DNA of 47,279 bases from JAADHI01 sp964451325 (GTDB lineage Bacteria; Nitrospirota; Nitrospiria; SBBL01; JAADHI01). The notes under the pieces were generated by a model. That model was not told the origin of the DNA. It saw only the letters and a program-made list of their open reading frames with translations, and did not search any database. Shown piece after piece: positions 22,949 to 31,852 of this stretch. The stretch covers positions 1-47,279 of the forward strand of contig CAYVHO010000020.1 in assembly GCA_964451325.1 (NCBI GenBank), in the 5' to 3' direction. Position 1 is the stretch's first letter; each line of letters starts with the position of its first letter. A program made the translations under genes and the position numbers.

Positions 22949-23344
22949 TTAATGCTCAAGTAATTCTCCCACTTTCACACCCAATTCATCCAAATCGAAG
23001 GGTTTATAGAGAACGACATCCGCCTGGCTAAATTCATCAAACATCTTTTCTCGCTCTGGCTGCGCATCAAGCTTTCGGGCCGTCAAGATGATAATAGGAA
23101 TATTTTTTGAGATCTTAGAGGAGGCAATATCCTCCTTGATCATTTTAGCCACACGATACCCATTCTCTTTTGGCATCATCACATCCATTAACACCAGATC
23201 CGGTTCAAGGGCTCTCACTGCACCCAGGGCCTCCCAACCGTTGATCGCAGTAAACACTTCATAGCCTTCCTGCTCAAGGTGAAATTGAATGCCCTCTAGT
23301 ATATCCGGTTCGTCATCTACAATGAGTACTTTTTTCTTTGCCAT
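22949..23344 (-). CDS. Single-domain response regulator (CheY-like)
   Basis: 131 residues forming one receiver domain: KVLIVDDEPDILEG (acidic pair), PDLVLMDVMMPKENGY with the phosphorylated Asp, IPIIILTARK with the conserved Thr, and VVLYKPFDLDEL with the Lys. There is no output domain, so it relays phosphate or binds a partner. It is the last gene of the four-gene signalling run, nine bases after the hybrid kinase, its likely donor. The final residues are convergent with the exported-protein gene. Confidence 0.93.
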   Translation of the reverse strand: MAKKKVLIVDDEPDILEGIQFHLEQEGYEVFTAINGWEALGAVRALEPDLVLMDVMMPKENGYRVAKMIKEDIASSKISKNIPIIILTARKLDAQPEREKMFDEFSQADVVLYKPFDLDELGVKVGELLEH

Positions 23345-23352
23345 GTTCGCTC

Positions 23353-25290
23353 CTAATGTTGAGACACCGTTAATAAAGCTTTTTCAATCAATTCTTTTCC
23401 TGTCTCTCCATCCTGGGGATAGGAAACAGGATTCATAATCATGGGGATAGGGATTTTAATATTTTGAATCGGCACAGTGCTGAAATCAAAGTATTGCGCC
23501 AGTCTTTCCTTAACCGTCACCGCATTCAAGGAGGATGTTCCCGGTAAAAGACAGGCGATTCGATCAAATGAGGGCTGTGCAATAAATAAATCAGAATCGC
23601 GTTGCAGTCCCTTTAAAACAAGATCCAAAACCTGGTCATAGTGATCAGAATGAGGTGTATTGTCATGAGAAAAAGTCTCCGCATCAAAAACGAGCAAGAC
23701 CAATGAAAACATGGATCCTTTTTTGTAAGGACGAATCGTATTTTCCAGCGAAGCCATATCAACGGCCCGCTCTGAACAAACGGGCAGCGAAAAGAAAAAA
23801 CAACATCCCTTTCCGACTTCACTCACAACAGAGATCTCTCCCCCGTGTCGTTCTACCAATTCCTTGGTGATGGAAAGCCCCAAACCCGTGCCTTGAATCG
23901 ATTTATTCAAAACGTCCCCCACCTGATAAAAACGATCAAAAACCCGGACTTGATCTTTCGGTGAAAGACCCGGCCCTGTGTCCGAAACACGAATGACCAC
24001 AGATTCACTGTCTTTCTGCGCAGAAAGCACGATGCGCCCCCCTTTCGGGGTAAATTTAAGGGCATTACTTAAAAGGTTACAAAGCACTTGTTCGATGCGA
24101 TCTGCATCCGCATAAACCGGAGGCAGACCTTGCGCGATTTCAAGCTCAAATTGTGTTCCACGTTCTAAGGCCTGTGCTTGGAAAAATGAGGGCATATTTT
24201 GCATCAATGCGCCAATCGCTAATTCAGAAGGCCTAATCTCCAGCTTGCCTGCTTCTATTTTTGACAGATCAAGCACGTCATTCACCAAGTTCGCCAAACG
24301 ATCAACATTTCGACTTGCTATTTTGATGAACCGTTCCTGTGTCTCATTGAAGGGCCCGGCCTTCCCTTTTTCTAAAATCGAAACGGCGTTTCGAATCGAG
24401 GTCAGTGGTGTTCTCAACTCATGAGAGGCATAGGAGAGAAAATCGGACTTCATCTGATCAATCACTTTCAAGGCTTTATTCGATTTTCTCAATACCGCTT
24501 CCGCCTCCTTCATTTTGGAAATATCGGTCACAAATGCAAAAATTTTTACGGGAACACCCATCCGATTTCGAATACTGGTCGCATTAAAAATGGCATAAAT
24601 ACCAGGGGCATCCCTCGGGTTCAAAACCGTCTGAAAGACCTTTTCCCCATTGGCAACAATGCTTTCCAATGCCCCCTTAAAAGCAACCCTTTTTTCTGCT
24701 GCAATGAGTGCATCCGCAGGACTTGATAAAATCTCTTTTCGAGTATAGTTCAGCATTTTACAAAGCGATTCATTCAAATCGAGGGTCTTGAAATTGAGAT
24801 CAAGCAACCAAAAACCTTCCGTCGTGGTATTGATCATCGTTCTGTATTTTTCTTCACTCTCTTTAAGCGATTTTTCCGTTTTTTTACGAAGCGCTTCGGC
24901 ACGAGAAAACTCCATTGCATACCGAATGGTCTTACTCAGAATCTCCACGGAGAGCGTTCTCTTTTTCAGATAATCCCAGGCCCCTTCCTTCATTGCTGCA
25001 ACCGCGACGACTTCATCCCCTTGACCCGTCAGGAGAACCATCGGGGATTGGATCCCACAAGACCTTATTTTTTTCATCACTTCCAGACCCGTGCATTCAC
25101 CCAAATGATAGTCAATGAGAAAGAGATCGTAATTGTATCCCTCTAGACGTGTTTCAAGTTCTGAAAATGACCCGGCGGCATCAATGGTGACCTTCGTCTC
25201 TAAAAAACCTTTTTTGATATAACGGGTAGCGATAAAGACATCATCTGGATTGTCATCAACAATCAGTATGTTTATTGAGGTAAATACCAT
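23353..25290 (-). CDS. REC-PAS-histidine kinase with degenerate GGDEF-like C-terminus
   Basis: 645 residues. An N-terminal receiver domain (LIVDDNPDDVFIATRYI, YDLFLIDYHLGE) is followed by a coiled linker, a PAS domain (EEKYRTMINTTTEGFWLLDL), a HisKA domain with SHELRTPLTSIRN (His is the phosphosite) and a HATPase with DADRIEQVLCNLLSNALKFT and GTGLGLSI. The last 130 residues look like a GGDEF domain (RDSDLFIAQPSFDRIACLLP, VSYPQDGETGKELIEKAL), but the GGDEF signature is replaced by PSFDR, so it should not make cyclic di-GMP. No membrane segment is present: it is a soluble kinase fed by an upstream sensor. Confidence 0.9.
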   Translation of the reverse strand: MVFTSINILIVDDNPDDVFIATRYIKKGFLETKVTIDAAGSFSELETRLEGYNYDLFLIDYHLGECTGLEVMKKIRSCGIQSPMVLLTGQGDEVVAVAAMKEGAWDYLKKRTLSVEILSKTIRYAMEFSRAEALRKKTEKSLKESEEKYRTMINTTTEGFWLLDLNFKTLDLNESLCKMLNYTRKEILSSPADALIAAEKRVAFKGALESIVANGEKVFQTVLNPRDAPGIYAIFNATSIRNRMGVPVKIFAFVTDISKMKEAEAVLRKSNKALKVIDQMKSDFLSYASHELRTPLTSIRNAVSILEKGKAGPFNETQERFIKIASRNVDRLANLVNDVLDLSKIEAGKLEIRPSELAIGALMQNMPSFFQAQALERGTQFELEIAQGLPPVYADADRIEQVLCNLLSNALKFTPKGGRIVLSAQKDSESVVIRVSDTGPGLSPKDQVRVFDRFYQVGDVLNKSIQGTGLGLSITKELVERHGGEISVVSEVGKGCCFFFSLPVCSERAVDMASLENTIRPYKKGSMFSLVLLVFDAETFSHDNTPHSDHYDQVLDLVLKGLQRDSDLFIAQPSFDRIACLLPGTSSLNAVTVKERLAQYFDFSTVPIQNIKIPIPMIMNPVSYPQDGETGKELIEKALLTVSQH

Positions 25291-25373
25291 AAATAAATCC
25301 CGATTAGACCTGAAACAAACCTTTCAGGGCGCATTTTTTGATTCAAGACCCAGGTTTGACTTATTTCCCATGT

Positions 25374-25835
25374 TCATTGCTCATATCCGTTGGAATAGAT
25401 CACGGTCTTCCAAAAGCAGTTGAGTCCCTCAACAACTTCTAGGAAATCATCAAATTCAACCGGTTTGGAGAGATAAGCACAAGCGCCATTGTTATAACTC
25501 CCCACGACATCTTCTTCGTTTTTAGAAGATGTCAGCACCACAACGCGCAGACGTTTCAATTTTGGATCCTGGGAAAGACGCTCCAGCACCTCTATGCCAT
25601 TTAATTTAGGCATATTGATGTCGAGCAGTAAGAGCTGAGGTTTCGGATATTTTTCTTTATCCTGATAGCCTTCTCGATTGAAGAGATAGTTGAGCGCCTC
25701 TTCTCCGTTTCGAACCACATGGACTTCGTTTTCAAGTTGTGATTTTTTAAATGCCCTCAAAGCGATCGCAATATCATCTTCATTGTCATCGGCCAAAAGA
25801 ATTTTAATCGGCTCATCATCGATTGTTTTAATCAT
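25374..25835 (-). CDS. Rcp1-type single-domain response regulator
   Basis: 153 residues. KILLADDNEDDIAIALRAFK, LLLLDINMPKLNGIEVLERL with the phospho-Asp, LRVVVLTSSKNEEDV and CAYLSKPVEFDDFLEVV are the receiver signatures; the extended loop EALNYLFNREGYQDKEKYPK is typical of Rcp1-like regulators that serve PAS/phytochrome kinases. It overlaps the end of the upstream kinase gene by eight bases, so coupling with that kinase is likely. Confidence 0.93.
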   Translation of the reverse strand: MIKTIDDEPIKILLADDNEDDIAIALRAFKKSQLENEVHVVRNGEEALNYLFNREGYQDKEKYPKPQLLLLDINMPKLNGIEVLERLSQDPKLKRLRVVVLTSSKNEEDVVGSYNNGACAYLSKPVEFDDFLEVVEGLNCFWKTVIYSNGYEQ

Positions 25836-27909
25836 CTGTTCCCCCCTGACGCATTACAATTTGAGTATTTTCCATCGTTTCCTCCTCCGGATTTTTAGGA
25901 ATTTTCAAATGAAATGTCGCACCCTTTCCTAATTCAGATTCAATCCAGATCTGTCCTTTGTGATCATCAATCACACGTTTTACAATGCTTAATCCAGCAC
26001 CCGTTCCCTCATATTCTTCATTGGTATGAAGCCGCTGAAAAATACCAAAAATTCTTTCATGATATTTAGGATCAATACCGATCCCGTTGTCTTTGACTGA
26101 AAATTGATGGGCCTCTTCCTTTTCCTGATAGCCAATCACGACCCTCGGTTCACCCTCTTTATTTTTTCGAGAAAACTTAACAGCATTATTGATCAAGTTT
26201 AAAAAAACCTCCGTCATTTTAATGCGATCACAGCGGATGGCAGGCAGATCCTCTGGAATAAACAAATCAACATGCGCCTCTTCAAGATCAAATTCCATGC
26301 GTTCCGTCACAGCGCGGATCAGCTCAGCCACTTTGACCGCTTCATAAGGATTTTTTTGTCTTGAAACCCTTGAAAGAGAAAGCAGGTCATCAATCAACTG
26401 TGTCATTCGGCCGACACCCTTTCGAATCCGACTTAAATAATCCCGACCCTCATCATCAAACGCATCCGCATAATCTTCTTCGATAAATTTTGAAAAGCTG
26501 TTAATTCCCCGGAGCGGGGCCCTTAAATCATGACTGGCGGTATAAACAAAACTGTCAAGCTCCAGATTAGATTTTTCGAGGGCCTTTCTTTCTTCTTCCA
26601 GTCTTTTTTCTGTGGCGCTTCTCTCTGAGATATCAACAATCATGGCCAAGACAAATGTTTCTTCTTCATCTCTTTGAATAACGCTTATTCCAATTTCGAC
26701 TGGAAATTCTGAGCCATCTTTCCGCATTGCAAAAATATCTCTCTTGGGGATGACATTTCCCATCATTCTGGTTGAAGGGGCTTTATGAAAACCCGCCATG
26801 TGTTGTGGATGGTTTTTTGAAAACCGGGATGGGATTAGCGTTTCGACAGGCTGATTTAAAAGCTCAGTCCGTGAGTAACCAAACAGGGCTTCCGTCATTT
26901 GATTCACCAGAATAATCTTATTGCTTCCATCGACCATCACGATTCCATTGGGAGAAGATTCCACAACGGACTCAAAGAACTGTTTTTGTTTATCAAGCTT
27001 TTTTTGTTCCTTCTTTAACTTCTTTTTATCTTTCCAGCCCTGTAAGGTCGCCGCTTGTGTTTCATTCAGCGCACGCTCCAGACTCACCTTGCCCGCTTCG
27101 GCTTGCTTAAAAAGCTGAAACATCGCAATAAAGAGTCCCTGCATCATGCAGATGTAGCTCACTTTTTTCAGAAGATGCGCTGTATCAAACATCGTATCGA
27201 ACAAGTGAAAAGAAAAACTCATAAACATCACTTGTGCCATAAAACCCACAATCAAGGAGATGATGAGCCAATCGTGAAATGCATCTTCTTTCCAATTCCC
27301 CATCTTTAAATAACCGAACAAGGCAATTCCAAAAAAAATCGCAGGCACAAACTCTTCCGGTCGACCAAAAAAAAGTTCGGGATAATAGGCCCGGGGCAGG
27401 GGATAAAAGGCAAAAAAGAAAAAGCTAAGCAGGGTCGCAACCCCTATGCCTGTAAAAACAGACCCCTCAGAAATATGGATCTGCCCTTGTGCCCCCAGCC
27501 TCCGCTCCTGAAAGCTCACCCACCAGCTCAAGGCCATCAAAAAAGACAGAAAAGCGCGGGAGGCCACCCAGCTCCAAGGAATGAGCGACGCGGGAGGGGA
27601 AGGAAAATAAAGATCAAAAAATGCGCTGGTGACCAGGGCATGATACCCATCTAAAAATGCCGTACCCAGAAAGCCTGCTCCAATCAACAAAAATATATTG
27701 ATTTTTTTTGTATAAAAACGGATCAGCGCCAGAATACCAACGATTAAAGCCAAAAAGGTGGCGATAATCTCCATCATGCTATGGAGCATTTTATTGCCCT
27801 GCCACTCCAATTTACGCGCGATCAAAAATGCGATAAACAGGAATGCACACAACACAAGATACCGAACGACCTTAAATCGAACCCTTTGTCTATCAGACTT
27901 TAACTGCAC
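25828..27909 (-). CDS. Membrane sensor histidine kinase (MASE3-like, PAS, HisKA, HATPase)
   Basis: 693 residues. The N-terminal third is a multi-span membrane sensor with features of MASE3 (NKMLHSMMEIIATFLALIVG, GAGFLGTAFLDGYHALVTSA). A coiled segment leads to a PAS domain (VESSPNGIVMVDGSNKIILV), then HisKA with YTASHDLRAPLRGINSFSKF and a HATPase with NLINNAVKFS and GTGAGLSIVKR. The start is GTG: no ATG is available before an upstream stop, and no ribosome site is obvious. It is the first gene of the phosphorelay. The stimulus is unknown. Confidence 0.9.
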   Translation of the reverse strand: MQLKSDRQRVRFKVVRYLVLCAFLFIAFLIARKLEWQGNKMLHSMMEIIATFLALIVGILALIRFYTKKINIFLLIGAGFLGTAFLDGYHALVTSAFFDLYFPSPPASLIPWSWVASRAFLSFLMALSWWVSFQERRLGAQGQIHISEGSVFTGIGVATLLSFFFFAFYPLPRAYYPELFFGRPEEFVPAIFFGIALFGYLKMGNWKEDAFHDWLIISLIVGFMAQVMFMSFSFHLFDTMFDTAHLLKKVSYICMMQGLFIAMFQLFKQAEAGKVSLERALNETQAATLQGWKDKKKLKKEQKKLDKQKQFFESVVESSPNGIVMVDGSNKIILVNQMTEALFGYSRTELLNQPVETLIPSRFSKNHPQHMAGFHKAPSTRMMGNVIPKRDIFAMRKDGSEFPVEIGISVIQRDEEETFVLAMIVDISERSATEKRLEEERKALEKSNLELDSFVYTASHDLRAPLRGINSFSKFIEEDYADAFDDEGRDYLSRIRKGVGRMTQLIDDLLSLSRVSRQKNPYEAVKVAELIRAVTERMEFDLEEAHVDLFIPEDLPAIRCDRIKMTEVFLNLINNAVKFSRKNKEGEPRVVIGYQEKEEAHQFSVKDNGIGIDPKYHERIFGIFQRLHTNEEYEGTGAGLSIVKRVIDDHKGQIWIESELGKGATFHLKIPKNPEEETMENTQIVMRQGGTDD

Positions 27910-28108
27910 CCATGCACGCTCAATACCTTTAAGATGATCCGGGAAAAAGCAACTTATGTGCCATTACAAAAAATTCTTTTCATCCAGACAATTAAAGAAG
28001 GGTAGGATGAAGTGAAACTTAAAACCCTAAACTTTCACTTGCAAAGCCATAGCAGATTGAAATATATCTGCTTCCAACAAAATATTTTAAATCCAAGTAA
28101 GAAACAAA

Positions 28109-28822
28109 ATGATCTTTCCACTTGAAAAAAGCCCTATTTTTCCCGACCCACGCAAGGCCAATGCCGAGGGCCTCTTGGCTTACGGTGGGGACTTAAACCC
28201 GGAACGTTTGCTGTCGGCTTATTATGAAGGTATTTTTCCCTGGCCTCAGCGTGAAAATGACCCGCTGCTTTGGTTTTCTCCCGATCCCCGAGTGGTGCTT
28301 ATACCCAGTCAAATTCACATCGGACGCAGTCTCAAAAAATACTTAAAAAAATCTCCCTTTGAGATCCGCTGCGACACCGCATTTTTAGACGTTATCCAGG
28401 CCTGTGCAAAGGCCAAAAGAAAAGACGGCGAAGGCACATGGATTACCCCGGAAATGCTTTCTGCCTACTGCCGTCTTCACGTGCTGGGCTTTGCTCATTC
28501 CGTTGAAGCCTGGCAGGATGGAACACTCGTCGGCGGACTTTATGGCGTCTCTCTGGGGGCGGTTTTTTTTGGAGAATCACTCTTTACCCATTCGGACAAT
28601 GCCTCCAAAATTGCCCTGGTCACACTGATATCTCAGCTTCGGCTTTGGGATTTCCATTTTGTAGATTGCCAAATGCGGACAAACCTTGTGGATACGCTGG
28701 GGGCCGTCGACTGGAAACGTAACGTTTTTCTTTCTGCACTCAAAAAAGCCCTCACCCGACCCACACGACGTGGCCTCTGGCCTGCGAAACTTCTTTATGA
28801 AGCGCCCCCACAAACCATCTAA
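28109..28822 (+). CDS. aat: Leucyl/phenylalanyl-tRNA--protein transferase
   Basis: 237 residues, the usual length. Aat adds Leu or Phe from tRNA to proteins with N-terminal Arg or Lys, marking them for ClpAP. Diagnostic blocks are FPDPRKANAEGLLAYGGDL, YYEGIFPWPQ, LLWFSPDPRVVL, EGTWITPEMLSAYCRLHVLG, LVGGLYGVSLGAVFFGESLF and DCQMRTNLVDTLGA. It is followed closely by hemL, which has its own promoter in the gap. The 200 bases upstream hold two short inverted repeats (28011-28039 and 28051-28072) of unknown meaning. Confidence 0.97.
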   Translation: MIFPLEKSPIFPDPRKANAEGLLAYGGDLNPERLLSAYYEGIFPWPQRENDPLLWFSPDPRVVLIPSQIHIGRSLKKYLKKSPFEIRCDTAFLDVIQACAKAKRKDGEGTWITPEMLSAYCRLHVLGFAHSVEAWQDGTLVGGLYGVSLGAVFFGESLFTHSDNASKIALVTLISQLRLWDFHFVDCQMRTNLVDTLGAVDWKRNVFLSALKKALTRPTRRGLWPAKLLYEAPPQTI

Positions 28823-28839
28823 AAAAGGCTCCGATCCGC

Positions 28840-28868
28840 TTGACTTGTTTTTATGCCTTCCCTACAAT
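28840..28868 (+). promoter_or_regulatory. Sigma70-type promoter of hemL
   Basis: TTGACT (28840-28845), 17-base spacer, TACAAT (28863-28868). Eight bases separate the -10 box from the hemL ATG at 28877, so the transcript is probably leaderless or nearly so. Confidence 0.75.
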
Positions 28869-28876
28869 GATCGCCG

Positions 28877-30163
28877 ATGAAACGCGATAAATCACAAGCC
28901 TTTTTTGAGCAGGCCCAGCAAATTTTGCCTGGGGGTGTCAATTCTCCCGTGCGTGCCTTTAAAGCCGTCGGTGGCAATCCGCTTTTTATCCAAAAAGCCT
29001 CAGGCTGTACACTCACAGATGTGGATGGCAATCAATTCATCGACTACGTGCTTTCATGGGGCCCCATGATTTTGGGTCATGCCCACCCGCAGGTCATTGA
29101 AGCCATTCAAAAAACCGCCGCACTCGGCACCAGTTTTGGCGCGCCTTCTCCCCTTGAGATTCAACTGGCCGAACTTGTAAAGGAATTTTTTCCTTTAATG
29201 GAACGTCTGCGTTTTGTCAATTCCGGGACCGAGGCCACCATGAGTGCGATCCGGCTCGCACGGGGCTTTACAAAACGCAATAGAATCATCAAATGTGAAG
29301 GCGGCTACCACGGTCACGGCGATTCGCTCCTGGTCAAAGCAGGTTCAGGCGCAACGACTTTGGGTGTGCCTGATTCTCCCGGTGTGCCACCGGATTTGGC
29401 ACGCGACACCATCACGGTACCTTTTAACGACCTTGCGACCATCCGAAAAATACTGGAAACGGAAGGCAATCAAATTGCCTGTATTATCATTGAACCTGTG
29501 CCGGGCAACATGGGCACGGTTATTCCAAAAGACGGGTTTTTGCCCGGCCTGAAAGAACTGACTAAACCCTTTGGCACCCTACTCATCTTTGATGAAGTCA
29601 TGTGTGGTTTTCGCGCTGCACCCGGAGGCGCACAAGAGCGATACGGGGTTCGGCCTGATTTGACTTGTTTGGGTAAAGTCATCGGGGGCGGTTTGCCCGT
29701 GGGTGCGTTTGGGGGACGAAAAGACATTATGGATCAAATCGCCCCAGAAGGCCCCGTTTATCAGGCCGGAACACTTTCAGGCAATCCCATTGCAATGGCG
29801 GCGGGGATCCAGACCTTACAACAGCTCAAAAATCCCGATGTTTATGAACAACTCGAAGAACGTGCAGCGGCCCTTGAAACAGGTATTCATGCGGCAGCCA
29901 AGCGCGCAGACACGACCATTCAAACCAACCGTGTCGGTTCTCAAATGACGCTTTTTTTTAACGACAAACCCGTCACCTGTTATCAGGATGCCTTAAAATG
30001 TGATCTCGCACGTTTTGCACGATTCCACCCTATCCTCCTGGAAAATGGGGTTTATTTTCCACCCTCTCAGTTTGAAGCCTTTTTTCTCTCCACGGCACAC
30101 ACGCCCAATGACATCGAAAAAACGGTCGAAGCCGTTTATCAGGCCTTTAAAAACTCCAAATGA
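28877..30163 (+). CDS. hemL: Glutamate-1-semialdehyde 2,1-aminomutase
   Basis: 428 residues. HemL is a cytoplasmic PLP enzyme that converts glutamate-1-semialdehyde to 5-aminolevulinate in the C5 heme pathway. Blocks are LPGGVNSPVRAFKAVGG, VDGNQFIDYVLSWGPMILGH, FVNSGTEATMSAIRLARG, KCEGGYHGHGDSLLVKAGSG, LLIFDEVMCGFR and CLGKVIGGGLPVGAFGG with the PLP lysine. The start is fixed by the family N-terminus; no ribosome site precedes it, in line with the leaderless promoter. Its stop overlaps the start of the next gene (ATGA). Confidence 0.98.
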   Translation: MKRDKSQAFFEQAQQILPGGVNSPVRAFKAVGGNPLFIQKASGCTLTDVDGNQFIDYVLSWGPMILGHAHPQVIEAIQKTAALGTSFGAPSPLEIQLAELVKEFFPLMERLRFVNSGTEATMSAIRLARGFTKRNRIIKCEGGYHGHGDSLLVKAGSGATTLGVPDSPGVPPDLARDTITVPFNDLATIRKILETEGNQIACIIIEPVPGNMGTVIPKDGFLPGLKELTKPFGTLLIFDEVMCGFRAAPGGAQERYGVRPDLTCLGKVIGGGLPVGAFGGRKDIMDQIAPEGPVYQAGTLSGNPIAMAAGIQTLQQLKNPDVYEQLEERAAALETGIHAAAKRADTTIQTNRVGSQMTLFFNDKPVTCYQDALKCDLARFARFHPILLENGVYFPPSQFEAFFLSTAHTPNDIEKTVEAVYQAFKNSK

Positions 30164-30588
30164 AAAACCCTGCGGAAAGCCCTTCGGTGGAAAATCCGCC
30201 AATGGCCGCACGCACCCCGATCGACCGGGGGCGCTTCCTTGAAAAAACAAACGCCTCACTCAGAAAAATTGAGCGCACCAGTCTTTTAATTTTAATCGTT
30301 ATCGGTCTGGGTGGGTGGTTCTTTTCAAAAGAGATGGGCCTCTCTTTATTGATCGGGGGCTTCTTGGCCATGCTGCATTTCCGCAGCCTGCACCGTATGT
30401 TTCAAAAACGCATTCTCTTTCCCAAAGCCTGGCTCAAAACAAAGTTTATCTATAGCGCGAGCCTCTTTTTTATGGTCTGTTTTTTCTTTTGGGTGATTCA
30501 ATGGGAAGCCATCACCCGCACAGCCCTCATCACCGGATTTTTACTCGCAAGCGGGGCGGTTTTTTGGGAATCCACCCGGAACAGATGA
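30160..30588 (+). CDS. AtpI-like small membrane protein
   Basis: 142 residues. After a polar N-terminus there are four hydrophobic segments: LLILIVIGLGGWFF, LSLLIGGFLAMLHF, FIYSASLFFMVCFFFWVI and ALITGFLLASGAVFW. The layout with a GGxLAxLHF turn is typical of ATP synthase subunit I (AtpI), a helper for c-ring assembly. No ATP synthase genes lie in the window, so this copy stands alone behind hemL, sharing four bases with it. An internal ATG (MAARTPIDRG) is an alternative start. Confidence 0.65.
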   Translation: MKNPAESPSVENPPMAARTPIDRGRFLEKTNASLRKIERTSLLILIVIGLGGWFFSKEMGLSLLIGGFLAMLHFRSLHRMFQKRILFPKAWLKTKFIYSASLFFMVCFFFWVIQWEAITRTALITGFLLASGAVFWESTRNR

Positions 30589-30691
30589 GATAAGCCCAAG
30601 CCTTCAAACATCCCCTCAGTATCACCCACCCAGTCATTTTTTTATTTGCTACAATAAAAAGAAGCGCTTCAAGTTATCAGAAGAGGTAAAG

Positions 30692-31852
30692 ATGCATATC
30701 TCGCAATTTGGTCACCACTCTCCTGGGCGATTGGTTAAAGTTGAAGGCGTTTCTGGCATCACGCACGCCTTTTTACCCAAATCCAGTCCGCCAAAATGGA
30801 CTTGGCCCACCGTGCTTTGGCCGCTGCTGATGGAAGCGCGTATGGCTTTGTCTCGCTTAGACGGAATCTGCAAATATCTGCCTGAAGCAGAATCACTGCT
30901 GTCCCCCTTGCAAAGCCGAGAGGCCGTAAAATCCTATCAAATGGAGGGGCTCTTCACGATCCCTGAAAAACAACTCTTATTTCAAATACACCCCGAAAGG
31001 GTCCGAAGTAAAAAAGAACTGCGCAATACCTATCGCGCAGTTCACAACTATGAAAAAGCCCTTCAGGTCTACGGTAGCCAAAAAAACCGCACACCGGACA
31101 GCCTGCCCTTGATTCGAAAATTACACAAAGCCCTGCTTAAAGGCGTCCAGCAATCGGATGATATCCCCGGCGTCTTTCGCACACAGCTTTTTAAAATGCC
31201 AAAAGCACCACATTACACCCCGACACCCCCTGCGGTGTTGATGCGCTGTCTGAATTTCTTTGAAAAATACCTCCACAAAAAAACAAATTACGACCCCCTG
31301 GTGAATGCCTTTCTCATTCATTATCAGTTTGAAGCCATTCATCCCTTCCTAAAATGGAATGGCCCGGTCTCTCGCCTGCTCTTATCCGTAATGATCGCAA
31401 AAACCTGTGGGCTCTCAAACCAATGGATACACATGAGTGCTTATTTTGATCAACATGCAAAGGAATACAGGAATCGGCTTTTTTATGTGAGCTCGGAAGG
31501 AAAATGGGACGCGTGGATTGCCTTTTGCCTGAAAGGAATTATTGTTCAGGCAAAAGATACAGAGCTGCGCTGTGAAAAATTGATTGCACTCTCAGATGAA
31601 CTCAAAAAATCGGTGAATCGAATCAGCAATGGAGGGCCACGGCTTCAAATGATTGCCCAGTCCTTGTTCTCAAGACCCATCATGAATGTCTCTACTCTGA
31701 CAAAAACCTATGCCATCAGCAAAAACACGGCAAAAGCCTATCTCAACAAGCTCATTAAAACCAAGATTTTATTGGAAATTGATCATCCCAGTGAAAAGAC
31801 CTACTACGCCCCAAAAATCCTGACGATCATTCACCAGGACAATACAGGCTAG
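30692..31852 (+). CDS. Fic-fold protein with degenerate active site and C-terminal winged helix
   Basis: 386 residues. A Fic N-terminal region contains the inhibitory-helix motif SYQMEG (81-86, pattern S-x-x-x-E-G), then KLHKALLKGVQ and PGVFRTQ of the Fic core. The Fic loop reads HPFLKWNGPVSR (217-228) against the canonical HPFxxGNGRxxR: His, Phe, Asn and the last Arg remain, but the acidic metal ligand is Lys221, a Gly is Trp222 and the first Arg is Pro225. The C-terminus (VSTLTKTYAISKNTAKAYLN) is a winged helix, common in Fic/DOC regulators. ATP-dependent AMPylation is therefore doubtful. AGAGG lies five bases before the ATG. It ends convergent with purF, overlapping it by four bases. Confidence 0.85.
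   Translation: MHISQFGHHSPGRLVKVEGVSGITHAFLPKSSPPKWTWPTVLWPLLMEARMALSRLDGICKYLPEAESLLSPLQSREAVKSYQMEGLFTIPEKQLLFQIHPERVRSKKELRNTYRAVHNYEKALQVYGSQKNRTPDSLPLIRKLHKALLKGVQQSDDIPGVFRTQLFKMPKAPHYTPTPPAVLMRCLNFFEKYLHKKTNYDPLVNAFLIHYQFEAIHPFLKWNGPVSRLLLSVMIAKTCGLSNQWIHMSAYFDQHAKEYRNRLFYVSSEGKWDAWIAFCLKGIIVQAKDTELRCEKLIALSDELKKSVNRISNGGPRLQMIAQSLFSRPIMNVSTLTKTYAISKNTAKAYLNKLIKTKILLEIDHPSEKTYYAPKILTIIHQDNTG

Noticed and set aside
28011..28072. Two small inverted repeats upstream of aat as a riboswitch
   Set aside because: Seven-pair stems in AT-rich DNA without a known aptamer pattern; chance is likely.
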